Assembly: GCA_964488085.1 (NCBI GenBank)
Contig: CAZATK010000001.1
Location: 1-64,000, forward strand
Reading direction: 5' to 3'
Origin: CAZATK01 sp964488085
Lineage (GTDB): Bacteria; Patescibacteriota; Minisyncoccia; UBA6257; UBA11618
Length of the DNA: 64,000 nucleotides
Below are positions 39,403 through 46,690 of this stretch, piece by piece. Every line of letters starts with the position of its first letter. The stretch's first letter is position 1. The position numbers were made by a program, and so were the translations under genes. Under the pieces are notes generated by a model that ran no database searches, was not told the origin of the DNA, and saw nothing but the letters and a program-made list of their open reading frames with translations.

Positions 39403-42046
39403 ATTCTTTAAAATAATATCTTGTGGGATCGGCTAATTTTAATTTAAAATTTTGACTGCCTCCGCCAGAACTTTCAAAATCATAATAAGCAATAGTTATG
39501 TAATCAGTGCTGGTGGCATTGTGCAATGTTTTTATTTTTATCTTATTTGGTTCAATAAAATTATAATTATAAGCAACATTACTTATACCGCCGCCACTGC
39601 CAAATCCCTCCGGAGTATCAGGCAGAATCACAGAATAACGAGGCGCTCCGTCACCAGAATACATTGGATATTGCAACGATAAAAGATTATTGCTTTGAGG
39701 AACCCAACCAGTATTATCATCAGTAGTAATTGATTCTTGCACCAAAGGATCTGTATTTAAATAAAATGCTAAAATTTTCCAAGCATCTTTTCTTTCGGGC
39801 GCAAATGGGTATTGGTCAAAAATTAAATCAATATAATTATTGCTATCATCATTATTTTTATAAAAAGAAACTGCCCTTAAAAAACCGCCCCCTGCTGTAG
39901 GGGCTGTAACATTCTCAACCGTAGACGATCCGCTGACTTGAAAATCGCCGATATTGTCTTTTCTTTTTAAACTTTTCCCCGGAGCAAAATCTGAGAATGT
40001 GTCTTTGCTATAATTAAAACTATCAACTATATCTGAATCACTACTTCCATCTATTTTATCTTGATTGCGAACCAGATAAACAGATCCGGCTGTATTATTT
40101 AAACTGCCACTTGCCCATTTCATATCAGCTGCTTTTCCCGCCGGAGGGTCTCCAAACCAAATTAAGAAAAATCCTTTAGAATTTATTTTATTACCGGCTT
40201 CAAAATTCTTTTTAGATATTACGCCAGAACTGGAAGCTACTTGAATGGACCATTCCGATATATCAATTGCCTGATCGTTAGGATTATATAGTTCTATAAA
40301 TTCTTTATTATCATCTGAACCTTCCGCGTCAAAAAGAAATTCGCTTATAAAAACTTTTAAAACAAGAGGGGGTGTGGTTGCGTTTGTAACTGTGGCTGTA
40401 TTTACAACAACGCTATTATTAACACTCCCGCTTCCGCCAGTTAACGAACCACTTTCATTATTAACTACAATAACCGGCTGACTATTTTCCATCCTAGGAG
40501 TACCGCTAACTGGACCAGTGTGCCAATTCAAATTTGATTCTCTTTCCATTGTTTTTCTTTCTGTATTAATACCCGCTGGCCAATTGGGCTGGGCAAAAAC
40601 TTCGTCAATCAAAATACAATTATTATCAAAAAGACGAAGACCTTCGTTTTCATTACTAATTGATCCTTTAAATACAAAATCAGCCGCGACAGATAGCACG
40701 GACTGATCGTCTGTTCTTTCTAATAAATAAAAACCATTTCTGGAAACCATTGATTCTTTGGGAAAATTAAATTTAATTTGTTCATCCTTATCTATCAGCC
40801 ACCAATCGGAAATATTAAAAGTGTCATTGCTAATATTTTTTAATTCAACCCATTCGTCATTGCTGTCATTTACAGAACCCATCCACGCAATTTCGTTAAT
40901 TAAAATATTTTGATGAGTCGGAGTTGAAGAGGAGTTATAAGAACAGGCAGGGAGTTGTGGCTCCTTGGTTTCTATAACGCTTGAAACTACCTGATTATTC
41001 CCCTCAAGAGATATCACAGCTCTTTCTTTTAAACCACTTTCACTATTACCCCTCGCCTTTGATATAACCGTATCAACTAAACTAGCTAATAAGGGTTTGC
41101 TAGAATCAGCCAATTCTTTTTTATTAGCTTCTTCAAAAAATAAATTTACCAATCCAGCGCCATGTTGAATAGATTTTATGGAAAGACGATTCCAGTAATC
41201 ATTTAAAACAAAATGATTATCGATACTTTTGCCCGATGCTTGTACCCAAGAAAATAAATTATTTGATCGTGCTAAAAAATAGTCTCCAAATTCTTTATCC
41301 GTTTTAAATTCATATAATCTTCCATCTTTATGTCTCTTAAAATAATTTGATTTGGGATTTATATAGCCACCAACATTCGTTGTGTCCTTACTATAAAACC
41401 CCTCATTAGAATATTTAGCAACGCTATCAAAATATTCATCAACAGATTTCAAGTTAATAGGTTGCTTCGTAGATAAAATTTCTACATTGATCTTTTTTTC
41501 CTTAGTAAAAATTTCATAAGGACTACCTTCGGGATGGGGGTCGTTACGAGTATGGTCGGGTACGGCCATATCTTCTAATAAATGCAAAACATGCCCCAAG
41601 GCATACATAGCCATTTCTTTTTCCCCGTCTTGCCAATATCTTATGGCTCTTTCCCAAGTAAAATCTTTATTAGATAAATTATTTTCTATTTTTTTCTTTT
41701 CTACCGACGACAAAACACTCGCTTCTAACGGCAAATATTTAAAAGCCAATTGCGACTTAGAATTTTGCGCCCAACTTTTAGCTTTCTCCCAACTTCTCCA
41801 GCCAATTGTTAACCCCTTATTATTAATAGGGTCATAAAAATGATTTAAATAACGAGGCGGATCGTCTTCTTTACGAACCCCATCAATTAAAAAATTAACC
41901 AAATCATTACTTATTTTACTTGCCGGATAGTACTCGTTATAAAAGTTTAGTATTTCTTTGGTAAGAGTAGTGTGAGCGCTCAAAGAATAGGCATTGCTTA
42001 AAGATGGTATTAACAAAAACAAAAAAATTAAAAAACGCCATCTCAT
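39401..42046 (-). CDS. exported zinc phospholipase C-like protein with two lamin-tail domains
   Basis: An 881-residue exported protein. After a signal peptide (about 1-19) comes a domain like zinc-dependent phospholipase C/S1-P1 nuclease, with SAHTTLTKEIL and ALGHVLHLLEDMAVPDHTRND supplying His and Asp ligands. Two lamin-tail domains follow (about 385-500, NILINEIAWMGSVNDSNDEWVELKN; about 565-680, VFISEFLFDAEGSDDNKEFIELYNP). The last part is beta-rich. Lamin-tail domains usually bind or display enzymes at the surface. Membrane lipid or nucleic acid attack on a host is conceivable; the sequence alone cannot tell. Confidence 0.78.
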   Translation of the reverse strand: MRWRFLIFLFLLIPSLSNAYSLSAHTTLTKEILNFYNEYYPASKISNDLVNFLIDGVRKEDDPPRYLNHFYDPINNKGLTIGWRSWEKAKSWAQNSKSQLAFKYLPLEASVLSSVEKKKIENNLSNKDFTWERAIRYWQDGEKEMAMYALGHVLHLLEDMAVPDHTRNDPHPEGSPYEIFTKEKKINVEILSTKQPINLKSVDEYFDSVAKYSNEGFYSKDTTNVGGYINPKSNYFKRHKDGRLYEFKTDKEFGDYFLARSNNLFSWVQASGKSIDNHFVLNDYWNRLSIKSIQHGAGLVNLFFEEANKKELADSSKPLLASLVDTVISKARGNSESGLKERAVISLEGNNQVVSSVIETKEPQLPACSYNSSSTPTHQNILINEIAWMGSVNDSNDEWVELKNISNDTFNISDWWLIDKDEQIKFNFPKESMVSRNGFYLLERTDDQSVLSVAADFVFKGSISNENEGLRLFDNNCILIDEVFAQPNWPAGINTERKTMERESNLNWHTGPVSGTPRMENSQPVIVVNNESGSLTGGSGSVNNSVVVNTATVTNATTPPLVLKVFISEFLFDAEGSDDNKEFIELYNPNDQAIDISEWSIQVASSSGVISKKNFEAGNKINSKGFFLIWFGDPPAGKAADMKWASGSLNNTAGSVYLVRNQDKIDGSSDSDIVDSFNYSKDTFSDFAPGKSLKRKDNIGDFQVSGSSTVENVTAPTAGGGFLRAVSFYKNNDDSNNYIDLIFDQYPFAPERKDAWKILAFYLNTDPLVQESITTDDNTGWVPQSNNLLSLQYPMYSGDGAPRYSVILPDTPEGFGSGGGISNVAYNYNFIEPNKIKIKTLHNATSTDYITIAYYDFESSGGGSQNFKLKLADPTRYYFKE

Positions 42047-42053
42047 TTCTATT

Positions 42054-42542
42054 TTATAAACTTTCTATTTTCCACAAACCAGAAAACTTATTAAATTCCA
42101 TATTTATATCTGCACCAACTAACCCATCTTCTTGGCGAATAACAAATTTAAAGTCATTCTCATCAATTATATTTTCCAAATCTGGCCTAGCCTCACCTAA
42201 ATCCTCTGCCATTTTCTGCATAAGTCCCTGATCTTTAACATCTTGTAAATATTCCACCCATTGATCTCTTTTTCCTAAATCATCAACCATAAAATATTTA
42301 CTCGCCAACTCCACATCTTCCTTCTTCAAAGCATCAATAAACAAATTTAAGGTTTCTTCCGGCGTTTTTCCGCCATAATTGTCGGCCGTCATTGCCTCTT
42401 CATAATTTTGAATAAATTCTTCCCCAGCATCTATGCTAGAATCTCTATTTTGCCAAACGGTCTTCCAATAAAAAAATCCCAACCCCACAGCAACAACTAC
42501 TAAAGCTAATAATAAATATTGACGCAATCCCATTAATTTCAT
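42054..42542 (-). CDS. membrane-anchored small protein, possibly NTF2-like
   Basis: 162 residues: one N-terminal helix (about 7-27, YLLLALVVVAVGLGFFYW), then an acidic helical region and a C-terminal sheet (FKFVIRQEDGLVGADINMEF, WKIESL). TPEETLNLFIDALKKEDVELASKYF resembles the first helices of NTF2-like/DUF4878 domains. It lies 7 bases upstream of the phospholipase-like gene and is probably co-transcribed. Function unknown. Confidence 0.6.
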   Translation of the reverse strand: MKLMGLRQYLLLALVVVAVGLGFFYWKTVWQNRDSSIDAGEEFIQNYEEAMTADNYGGKTPEETLNLFIDALKKEDVELASKYFMVDDLGKRDQWVEYLQDVKDQGLMQKMAEDLGEARPDLENIIDENDFKFVIRQEDGLVGADINMEFNKFSGLWKIESL

Positions 42543-42632
42543 AATCCATCCAGCATAACACGCTAATTTTTAAAATCCACAAAAATTATCAATGTTTTTA
42601 ACCAAAATAAAAACTATGAAATCTATTTGATA

Positions 42633-42676
42633 AAATACCCTAACTTTTCAACGATCGTTGAAAAGTTAGGGTATTT
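42633..42676. repeat. perfect 44-bp palindrome A at the end of the PaaX/Cas2-like gene
   Basis: Every base from 42633 to 42676 pairs with its mirror around 42654/42655. The core is TTTTCAACGATCGTTGAAAA. The gene's stop codon overlaps one arm. Palindrome B at 43237-43280 has the same length and core, but different, also perfectly paired, outer arms. As RNA it could also terminate transcription. Confidence 0.93.
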
Positions 42677-43229
42677 ATAAGGTGCCCGACTCTTTAACAC
42701 TAAAAATTCGGACATAAGATAATAGATTTTGATCTCTAAGATACTCTAAAAATAACTTCGGCAGCGAAGTACAACCCGTCCAGACACTTTTTTGAGTTTG
42801 TTTGAAGCCTAATGCCACCAGTTCCATTCTAAGTACATCTCTTTTATATCTTTCCTTTTCTGGAATATCAAAAATAATTACAGTTTTAATATCTTTATTT
42901 TTATTTTCTAAAATTTGATTTTTATAAGTTGTATAACGATCAATTTTGCTTAAATATCTATTGATAAATCTTCGTCCTTTTTTCGTAATATTCCATATAC
43001 CCCAACCACTTCTTTCAGCTAAACCACTTTTACCAAGACTATTAAGAGCTGATCTAAACGCTTTTTCGTTAATAATATTTGGCGCCTTAACTTGTTTATT
43101 CTTCCTTATATAATCTTTCGCTAATGAAATTATAATCTTGGCTCCAGCCCTGCCATTAGTTACAGAAACAAGAGTAATTAACGTTAGTTTCGTTAAAGTA
43201 ATAAATAATTTTTCTTCATTAAAATTCAT
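42675..43229 (-). CDS. PaaX-like protein with Cas2-type C-terminal domain (1)
   Basis: 184 residues from the ATG at 43229, which has TATATT nine bases upstream in the arm of palindrome B. The N-terminal half looks like a winged helix (FRSALNSLGKSGLAERSGWGIWNITKKGRRFI). The C-terminal half, VIIFDIPEKERYKRDVLRMELVALGFKQTQKSVW, is the Cas2-like ferredoxin fold found in PaaX regulators, with the Asp that aligns with the Cas2 metal residue. No cas1 or array is near. It could be a repressor binding the palindromes or a nuclease. A different relative is at 44177-44761. Confidence 0.8.
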   Translation of the reverse strand: MNFNEEKLFITLTKLTLITLVSVTNGRAGAKIIISLAKDYIRKNKQVKAPNIINEKAFRSALNSLGKSGLAERSGWGIWNITKKGRRFINRYLSKIDRYTTYKNQILENKNKDIKTVIIFDIPEKERYKRDVLRMELVALGFKQTQKSVWTGCTSLPKLFLEYLRDQNLLSYVRIFSVKESGTL

Positions 43230-43236
43230 AACTACA

Positions 43237-43280
43237 AAAATATAGCACTTTTCCACGATCGTGGAAAAGTGCTATATTTT
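43237..43280. repeat. perfect 44-bp palindrome B over the promoter of the PaaX/Cas2-like gene
   Basis: Pairing is perfect around 43258/43259; the core is TTTTCCACGATCGTGGAAAA. It ends eight bases before the ATG at 43229 and contains the TATATT -10 element, so it is placed like an operator. The outer arms differ from palindrome A. Confidence 0.93.
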
Positions 43281-43325
43281 AAAAACCTTTAAATTTATAA
43301 ATAAACTTACAAATTCACAATAATA

Positions 43326-43350
43326 AATTCCGCCACTTAGTGGCGGAATT
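43326..43350 (-). terminator. hairpin after the GNAT gene
   Basis: AATTCCGCCAC-TTA-GTGGCGGAATT, an 11-bp stem. On the minus strand it is followed by TATTATTG, a weak T run, so a terminator for the acetyltransferase gene is likely but not certain. Confidence 0.55.
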
Positions 43351-43385
43351 AGCAACGAGATCAGCAAATGACGAATTTCAAAACC

Positions 43386-43877
43386 TTAAAGCCCCACAGA
43401 TTCGACATAAGCAAACGAATCTCTACAATAAAAAAATCGATAAGCGTCTTCATTTTTATAAAATCCTCTCAATACATTAATAGCCTTAAATCCTATGGCT
43501 TTAAAAAACAATTGGCCATCAAGATTAGAACTTCTGACATTTACAGTAACCATGACATGCTTATCGCTGGAAAAGTTTTCCTCAAGCAACGCGTCTATCG
43601 TTTGAGTACCGATGCCTTTGCGACGATAAGCTGAAGTTACAACAAAATTTAAAAGATGAAGTTTTCTTCTGCCTAACTTGTAAATTACGTATCCAACCAC
43701 CATATCACCTATCATAACAACTCTTCCCAGACAATCTCTTTTTCGTAAAAAACGCACAAAATCCCTTTCAACCCAAAAATGCTCGAAGCTCTCTTTTTCA
43801 ATATTTAATACTGCAGTCATATGTTTTTGAAACATACATTCAGTGTGAAATTCTAAAATTTCTTTCCTTGCAACCAT
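43386..43877 (-). CDS. GNAT-family N-acetyltransferase (RimI-like)
   Basis: 163 residues with the acetyl-CoA motif VTSAYRRKGIGTQTIDALLEE (about 79-99) and the later NVRSSNLDGQLFFKAIGFKAI. FVVGYVIYKL-type strands precede. The layout resembles RimI, which acetylates the N-terminus of S18 or other proteins; the substrate is unknown. AAAGGAG lies seven bases before the ATG, so this is one of the Shine-Dalgarno-led genes. Its promoter region touches the inverted-repeat element that begins at 43941. Confidence 0.85.
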   Translation of the reverse strand: MVARKEILEFHTECMFQKHMTAVLNIEKESFEHFWVERDFVRFLRKRDCLGRVVMIGDMVVGYVIYKLGRRKLHLLNFVVTSAYRRKGIGTQTIDALLEENFSSDKHVMVTVNVRSSNLDGQLFFKAIGFKAINVLRGFYKNEDAYRFFYCRDSFAYVESVGL

Positions 43878-43940
43878 TTATAGCTCCTTTCAAAGAAAAG
43901 CGATGGGGGGAGCGTGGTTTAACTGTCTAAGGTTATAAAA

Positions 43941-44118
43941 ATGAAGATACCACGGGCTTCCTCCTTTGTCCAAGACTGAAGCCGAGACTACGGAAGGACA
44001 AGTACGCCCGTGGTATCTTCTGCCTTCTTCTAATCCGCCAGCTGACGGATTAGTCTGGCTTCGCCAGAAAAACTTCATCCATGGGCTCACGCCCATGGTA
44101 TTAAGTTTTAAAGTCATA
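43941..44118 (-). repeat. four-hairpin element, left copy (inverted)
   Basis: Read on the minus strand: TATGACTTTAAAACTTAATA, hairpin CCATGGGCGTGAGCCCATGG, hairpin TGGCGAAGCCA, hairpin AATCCG/CGGATT, GAAGAAGGCAGAAGA, then hairpin ACCACGGGC ... GCCCGTGGT with a long loop, ending ATGAAG-type bases reversed at 43941. The right copy at 44766-44917 has the same order of hairpins, but stems 2 and 3 have different sequences that still pair. Confidence 0.85.
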
Positions 44119-44160
44119 AAAAGTTATAAATGTCAATATTGAAATTTTCCGGAAATGTTT

Positions 44161-44166
44161 TATAAT
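44161..44166 (+). promoter_or_regulatory. -10 box of the second PaaX/Cas2-like gene
   Basis: TATAAT ten bases before the ATG at 44177, giving a leader of about four bases. Confidence 0.6.
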
Positions 44167-44176
44167 GTAGCCATTT

Positions 44177-44761
44177 ATGGCAAGCCCTATTCGGCTCTGG
44201 AAAAAGGAGACTCTCACTCGCGATACTATATTAAGACTGGCAATAAGTCCCTTTACTTTAGTTGCCGCTCACTCTTCTCCTTATTTTTTACACAGATTAG
44301 TCAAATTATTTTTTAAGGACAGGTCTGTAAAAATTATTAGACAGAGAACTAAAAAATTGCGGGAGTTGGAAAGTAAAAAAATTGTGTATTTTCAAAAATT
44401 AGCCAATGACAGTTTAAGATTAGCCCTCACGCCAATCGGCAGAACTTTGGCCGAAAATTTCTTTCAACAAGCGGAATTGGAAAATATTAGGGTCAGTAAT
44501 AAAAAATGGACTGGTCAGTGGTATTTGTTAATTTACGATTTAACGGGATGTGAAAAAAACACTAAAAATATTTTTAGAAAAACAATAAAAAAATTAGGGT
44601 TGTATCAAATGAAGAGGACAGTTTGGGTTTCACCGTTTGATTGCGAAAGAGAAATTAAAAAGCTTTGCAATGCTCTGGATATAAATCAAGAAAAAATAAT
44701 TTATACTACCACTAAAAAACTATCTGACGAGAAAAAAATAAAAGCCCACTTCGGAGTTTAA
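44177..44761 (+). CDS. PaaX-like protein with Cas2-type C-terminal domain (2)
   Basis: 194 residues. The N-terminal region is basic and helical, with a winged-helix-like stretch (KIIRQRTKKLRELESKKIVYFQ, LRLALTPIGRTLAENFF). The C-terminal half, WYLLIYDLTGCEKNTKNIFRKTIKKLGLYQMKRTVWVSPFDCEREIKKL, matches PaaX C-terminal/Cas2-like proteins. It is only distantly similar to the product of 42675-43229. The gene, with its own near-leaderless promoter, fills the 650 bases between two inverted copies of a hairpin-rich repeat, so gene and repeats look like one unit of 977 bp. Confidence 0.8.
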   Translation: MASPIRLWKKETLTRDTILRLAISPFTLVAAHSSPYFLHRLVKLFFKDRSVKIIRQRTKKLRELESKKIVYFQKLANDSLRLALTPIGRTLAENFFQQAELENIRVSNKKWTGQWYLLIYDLTGCEKNTKNIFRKTIKKLGLYQMKRTVWVSPFDCEREIKKLCNALDINQEKIIYTTTKKLSDEKKIKAHFGV

Positions 44762-44765
44762 TTGT

Positions 44766-44917
44766 TATGACTTCAAAACTTAATACCATGGGCGTAAGCC
44801 CATGTATGAAGTTTTTTTGGCTTTGCCGAGCTGATCTCGGCAAAGCCAAACTAATTTGCCCGTGGGCAAATTAAAAGAAGGCAGAAGAACCACGGGCGTG
44901 AGCCCGTGGTTCTTCAT
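44766..44917 (+). repeat. four-hairpin element, right copy
   Basis: TATGACTTCAAAACTTAATA, hairpin CATGGGCGTAAGCCCATG, hairpin TGGCTTTGCCGAG/CTCGGCAAAGCCA, palindrome AATTTGCCCGTGGGCAAATT, GAAGGCAGAAGA, then hairpin ACCACGGGCGTGAGCCCGTGGT. The end (TTCTTCAT) reaches into the stop codon of trxB at 44914-44916. Confidence 0.85.
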
Positions 44918-45992
44918 CTTTGACGATGCAAATAGTCAAAAATATCAAGCACCGCTAAAATTGCGTCGCCGACAGAAATATTATTCTGTTTATATTTAAC
45001 ATCGCTTACATCCCCCGCCGCCCAGATACCAGCCACTGACGATTGTTGAGTTCTGGCGTCCACTACTATCTCTCCAAAATCATTAGTTTTCACCAAATCT
45101 TTAATAAAAGCGCTATTAGGAACATTACCCACCTCAATGAAGACGCCACTCACCTCCAAGGCTTTTTCTTCTCCGGTAACAACATCTTTATACTTTAAGC
45201 CGGTAACAAATTTATCTCCGAAAATTTCTTGCACAACAGCATTATAAATAACATTGATTTTAGGCANNNNNNNNNNNNNNNNNNNNNNNNNNNNNNNNNN
45301 NNNNNNNNNNNNNNNNNNNNNNNNNNNNNNNNNNNNNNNNNNNNNNNNNNNNNNNNNNNNNNNNNNTTATCTCCGAAAATTTCTTGCACAACAGCATTAT
45401 AAATAACATTGATTTTAGGCATCGCTAAAATTTTTTCTTGAGTAATTGGATCGCCTTTTAATTTATCGCCACGATTCAAAAGATATAATTTATCCACATA
45501 AGAATTTAAATCTCTCGCCGATTCTAATCCCGAGTTGCCACCTCCTATCACAGCCACCGTCTTACCTCCAAATAAGGGCGCGTCACAAATTGCGCACCAT
45601 GCCACGCCCTTACCATCTAATTTGTCTTCTCCCGGAACACCCAAACGACGACGAGAACCGCCGGAACAAACTAAAATTGTTTTAGTTTCTGCCGTCTTAT
45701 CGTTTTTTGTACTAACAACAAAACCATCGCCAGTCTTTTCAATTTTATTTACCAAGTCATTATCCCAAATATCCAAATCAGACTGATAATTGCGCAAGTG
45801 CTCTTCCAACATTTTAGCTAACTCCAAGCCAGTCACAGATTTCACGCCAATCCAGTTTTGAACATCATTTGAAATAATTGACTGACCGCCAAAAGAATCG
45901 GCTATTAAAACAGTCTTCATTTTTTTTCTGGCGGCATAGACACCAGCCCCAACACCGGCCGGACCACCGCCAATAATTACCAAATCATACAT
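44914..45992 (-). CDS. trxB: thioredoxin reductase (interrupted by assembly gap)
   Basis: An FAD/NAD(P)H disulfide reductase: FAD site IIGGGPAGVGAGVYAARK, active-site WCAICDAPLF (CxxC), NADPH site VAVIGGGNSGLESA, and GIWAAGDVSD. Removing Ns and one 55-bp copy gives 307 residues, the normal length. Four bases upstream on the same strand is a glutaredoxin-like gene, so the two probably form a redox pair feeding ribonucleotide reductase or other acceptors. The 3' end borders the four-hairpin repeat. Confidence 0.94.
45212..45421. other. assembly gap flanked by 55-bp duplication (artefact)
   Basis: Ns at 45267-45366 with identical flanks (45212-45266 and 45367-45421). Collapse restores trxB. Confidence 0.95.
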
Positions 45993-45996
45993 AGAA

Positions 45997-46230
45997 TTAA
46001 ATACCTAATGCCTTAGAAAGAGCGGGGCGATCAAAACCAACAAAAATTTCACCATCAATATCAATTACAGGCACGCCAAGCTGATGAGATTTATCGAGCA
46101 TATCTTGACGAGCTTTTAAATCTTCCGCCACATTATGCTCTTCATATTGAACTCCATTTTTATTAAAAAATTCTTTCGCCATCTTACAATAAACACAAGT
46201 TGGGGTTGTATAAATTTTTACTGTTTTCAT
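45997..46230 (-). CDS. glutaredoxin-like (NrdH/YruB-type) protein
   Basis: 77 residues: VKIYTTPTCVYCKMAKEFF carries the CxxC site, GVPVIDIDGEIFVGFD the cis-Pro and substrate loop. It should be reduced by the adjacent thioredoxin reductase rather than by glutathione. The ATG at 46230 follows TATAAT by six bases (46242-46237), so the transcript looks leaderless. A longer upstream frame would run through a terminator and is rejected. Confidence 0.92.
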   Translation of the reverse strand: MKTVKIYTTPTCVYCKMAKEFFNKNGVQYEEHNVAEDLKARQDMLDKSHQLGVPVIDIDGEIFVGFDRPALSKALGI

Positions 46231-46245
46231 CCTTCCATTATATAT

Positions 46246-46281
46246 AAAAAGAATCCCCGCTATCAAGCGGGGATTCTTTTT
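46246..46281. terminator. strong bidirectional terminator
   Basis: AAAAAGAATCCCCGCT-ATCA-AGCGGGGATTCTTTTT: a perfect stem with A and T tracts on either side. It ends the zinc-ribbon gene on the minus strand. Confidence 0.9.
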
Positions 46282-46284
46282 ACT

Positions 46285-46461
46285 TTACCTGAAAGAAGGT
46301 CTGCGAAAGTTTTTGGTTCTTTCACGATGACATTCTCTGCAAAGCAATTGTGTCAAACGAGCTGGATCTGGCTGAAATGGCAACTCTTTTATATCGCCAT
46401 TACACTTAGAACATTTCCAGTCACCTTGATACATTTGCCTCTGTTCTTTATTAAATTCCAT
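46285..46461 (-). CDS. 58-residue zinc-ribbon protein
   Basis: The product has WKCSKCNGDI, then FQPDPARLTQLLCRECHRER: two CxxC knuckles about 20 residues apart in a basic small protein. This is the type of small CxxC-x-CxxC protein often seen in Patescibacteria, with some likeness to the probable zinc-ribbon family zf-trcl. It may bind RNA or ribosomes. It has a separate terminator (46246-46281). Upstream is an inverted-repeat stretch. Confidence 0.75.
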   Translation of the reverse strand: MEFNKEQRQMYQGDWKCSKCNGDIKELPFQPDPARLTQLLCRECHRERTKNFRRPSFR

Positions 46462-46489
46462 TGAATTATTTTTGATTTATACGCCCTTT

Positions 46490-46583
46490 CGTTAGTTTGC
46501 GAACTCTTTGATAGATATTAGAGCAAGGCCGAAGGGCGCTTGCCGCGCTTGATTGCGCCACCACATGGCGAAGCAATCTAACG
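46490..46583. repeat. inverted repeat related to the 120-bp elements (tentative)
   Basis: CGTTAGTTTGC (46490-46500) faces GCAATCTAACG (46573-46583), with one mismatch. The CGTTAG core and enclosed GC-rich hairpins recall the elements at 400 and 20475, but the length (94) and arms differ. It occupies the divergent intergenic region. Confidence 0.45.
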
Positions 46584-46676
46584 AGGTTCTATAACTAAAC
46601 TCCCATTAGTATATTCTAAACAGATATAAAAGTCAACTAGAGAACAACGCCTCTTTCAAAAATGGCCTATTTTAGC

Positions 46677-46682
46677 TATAAT
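46677..46682 (+). promoter_or_regulatory. -10 box of the glycan locus
   Basis: TATAAT eight bases before the ATG at 46691, giving a start site at or next to the start codon. Confidence 0.6.
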
Positions 46683-46690
46683 AGGATGAA

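Noticed and set aside
42675..44761. A CRISPR-Cas locus suggested by two Cas2-like proteins
   Set aside because: No cas1, effector gene or repeat-spacer array is present, and the proteins have the longer PaaX-like architecture.
45195..45266. Duplicated, frame-shifted end of thioredoxin reductase
   Set aside because: It is the second reading of the 55-bp assembly duplication, not a pseudogene.
46231..46266. N-terminal extension of the glutaredoxin
   Set aside because: It would be translated through a strong terminator; a leaderless promoter directly precedes the ATG at 46230.
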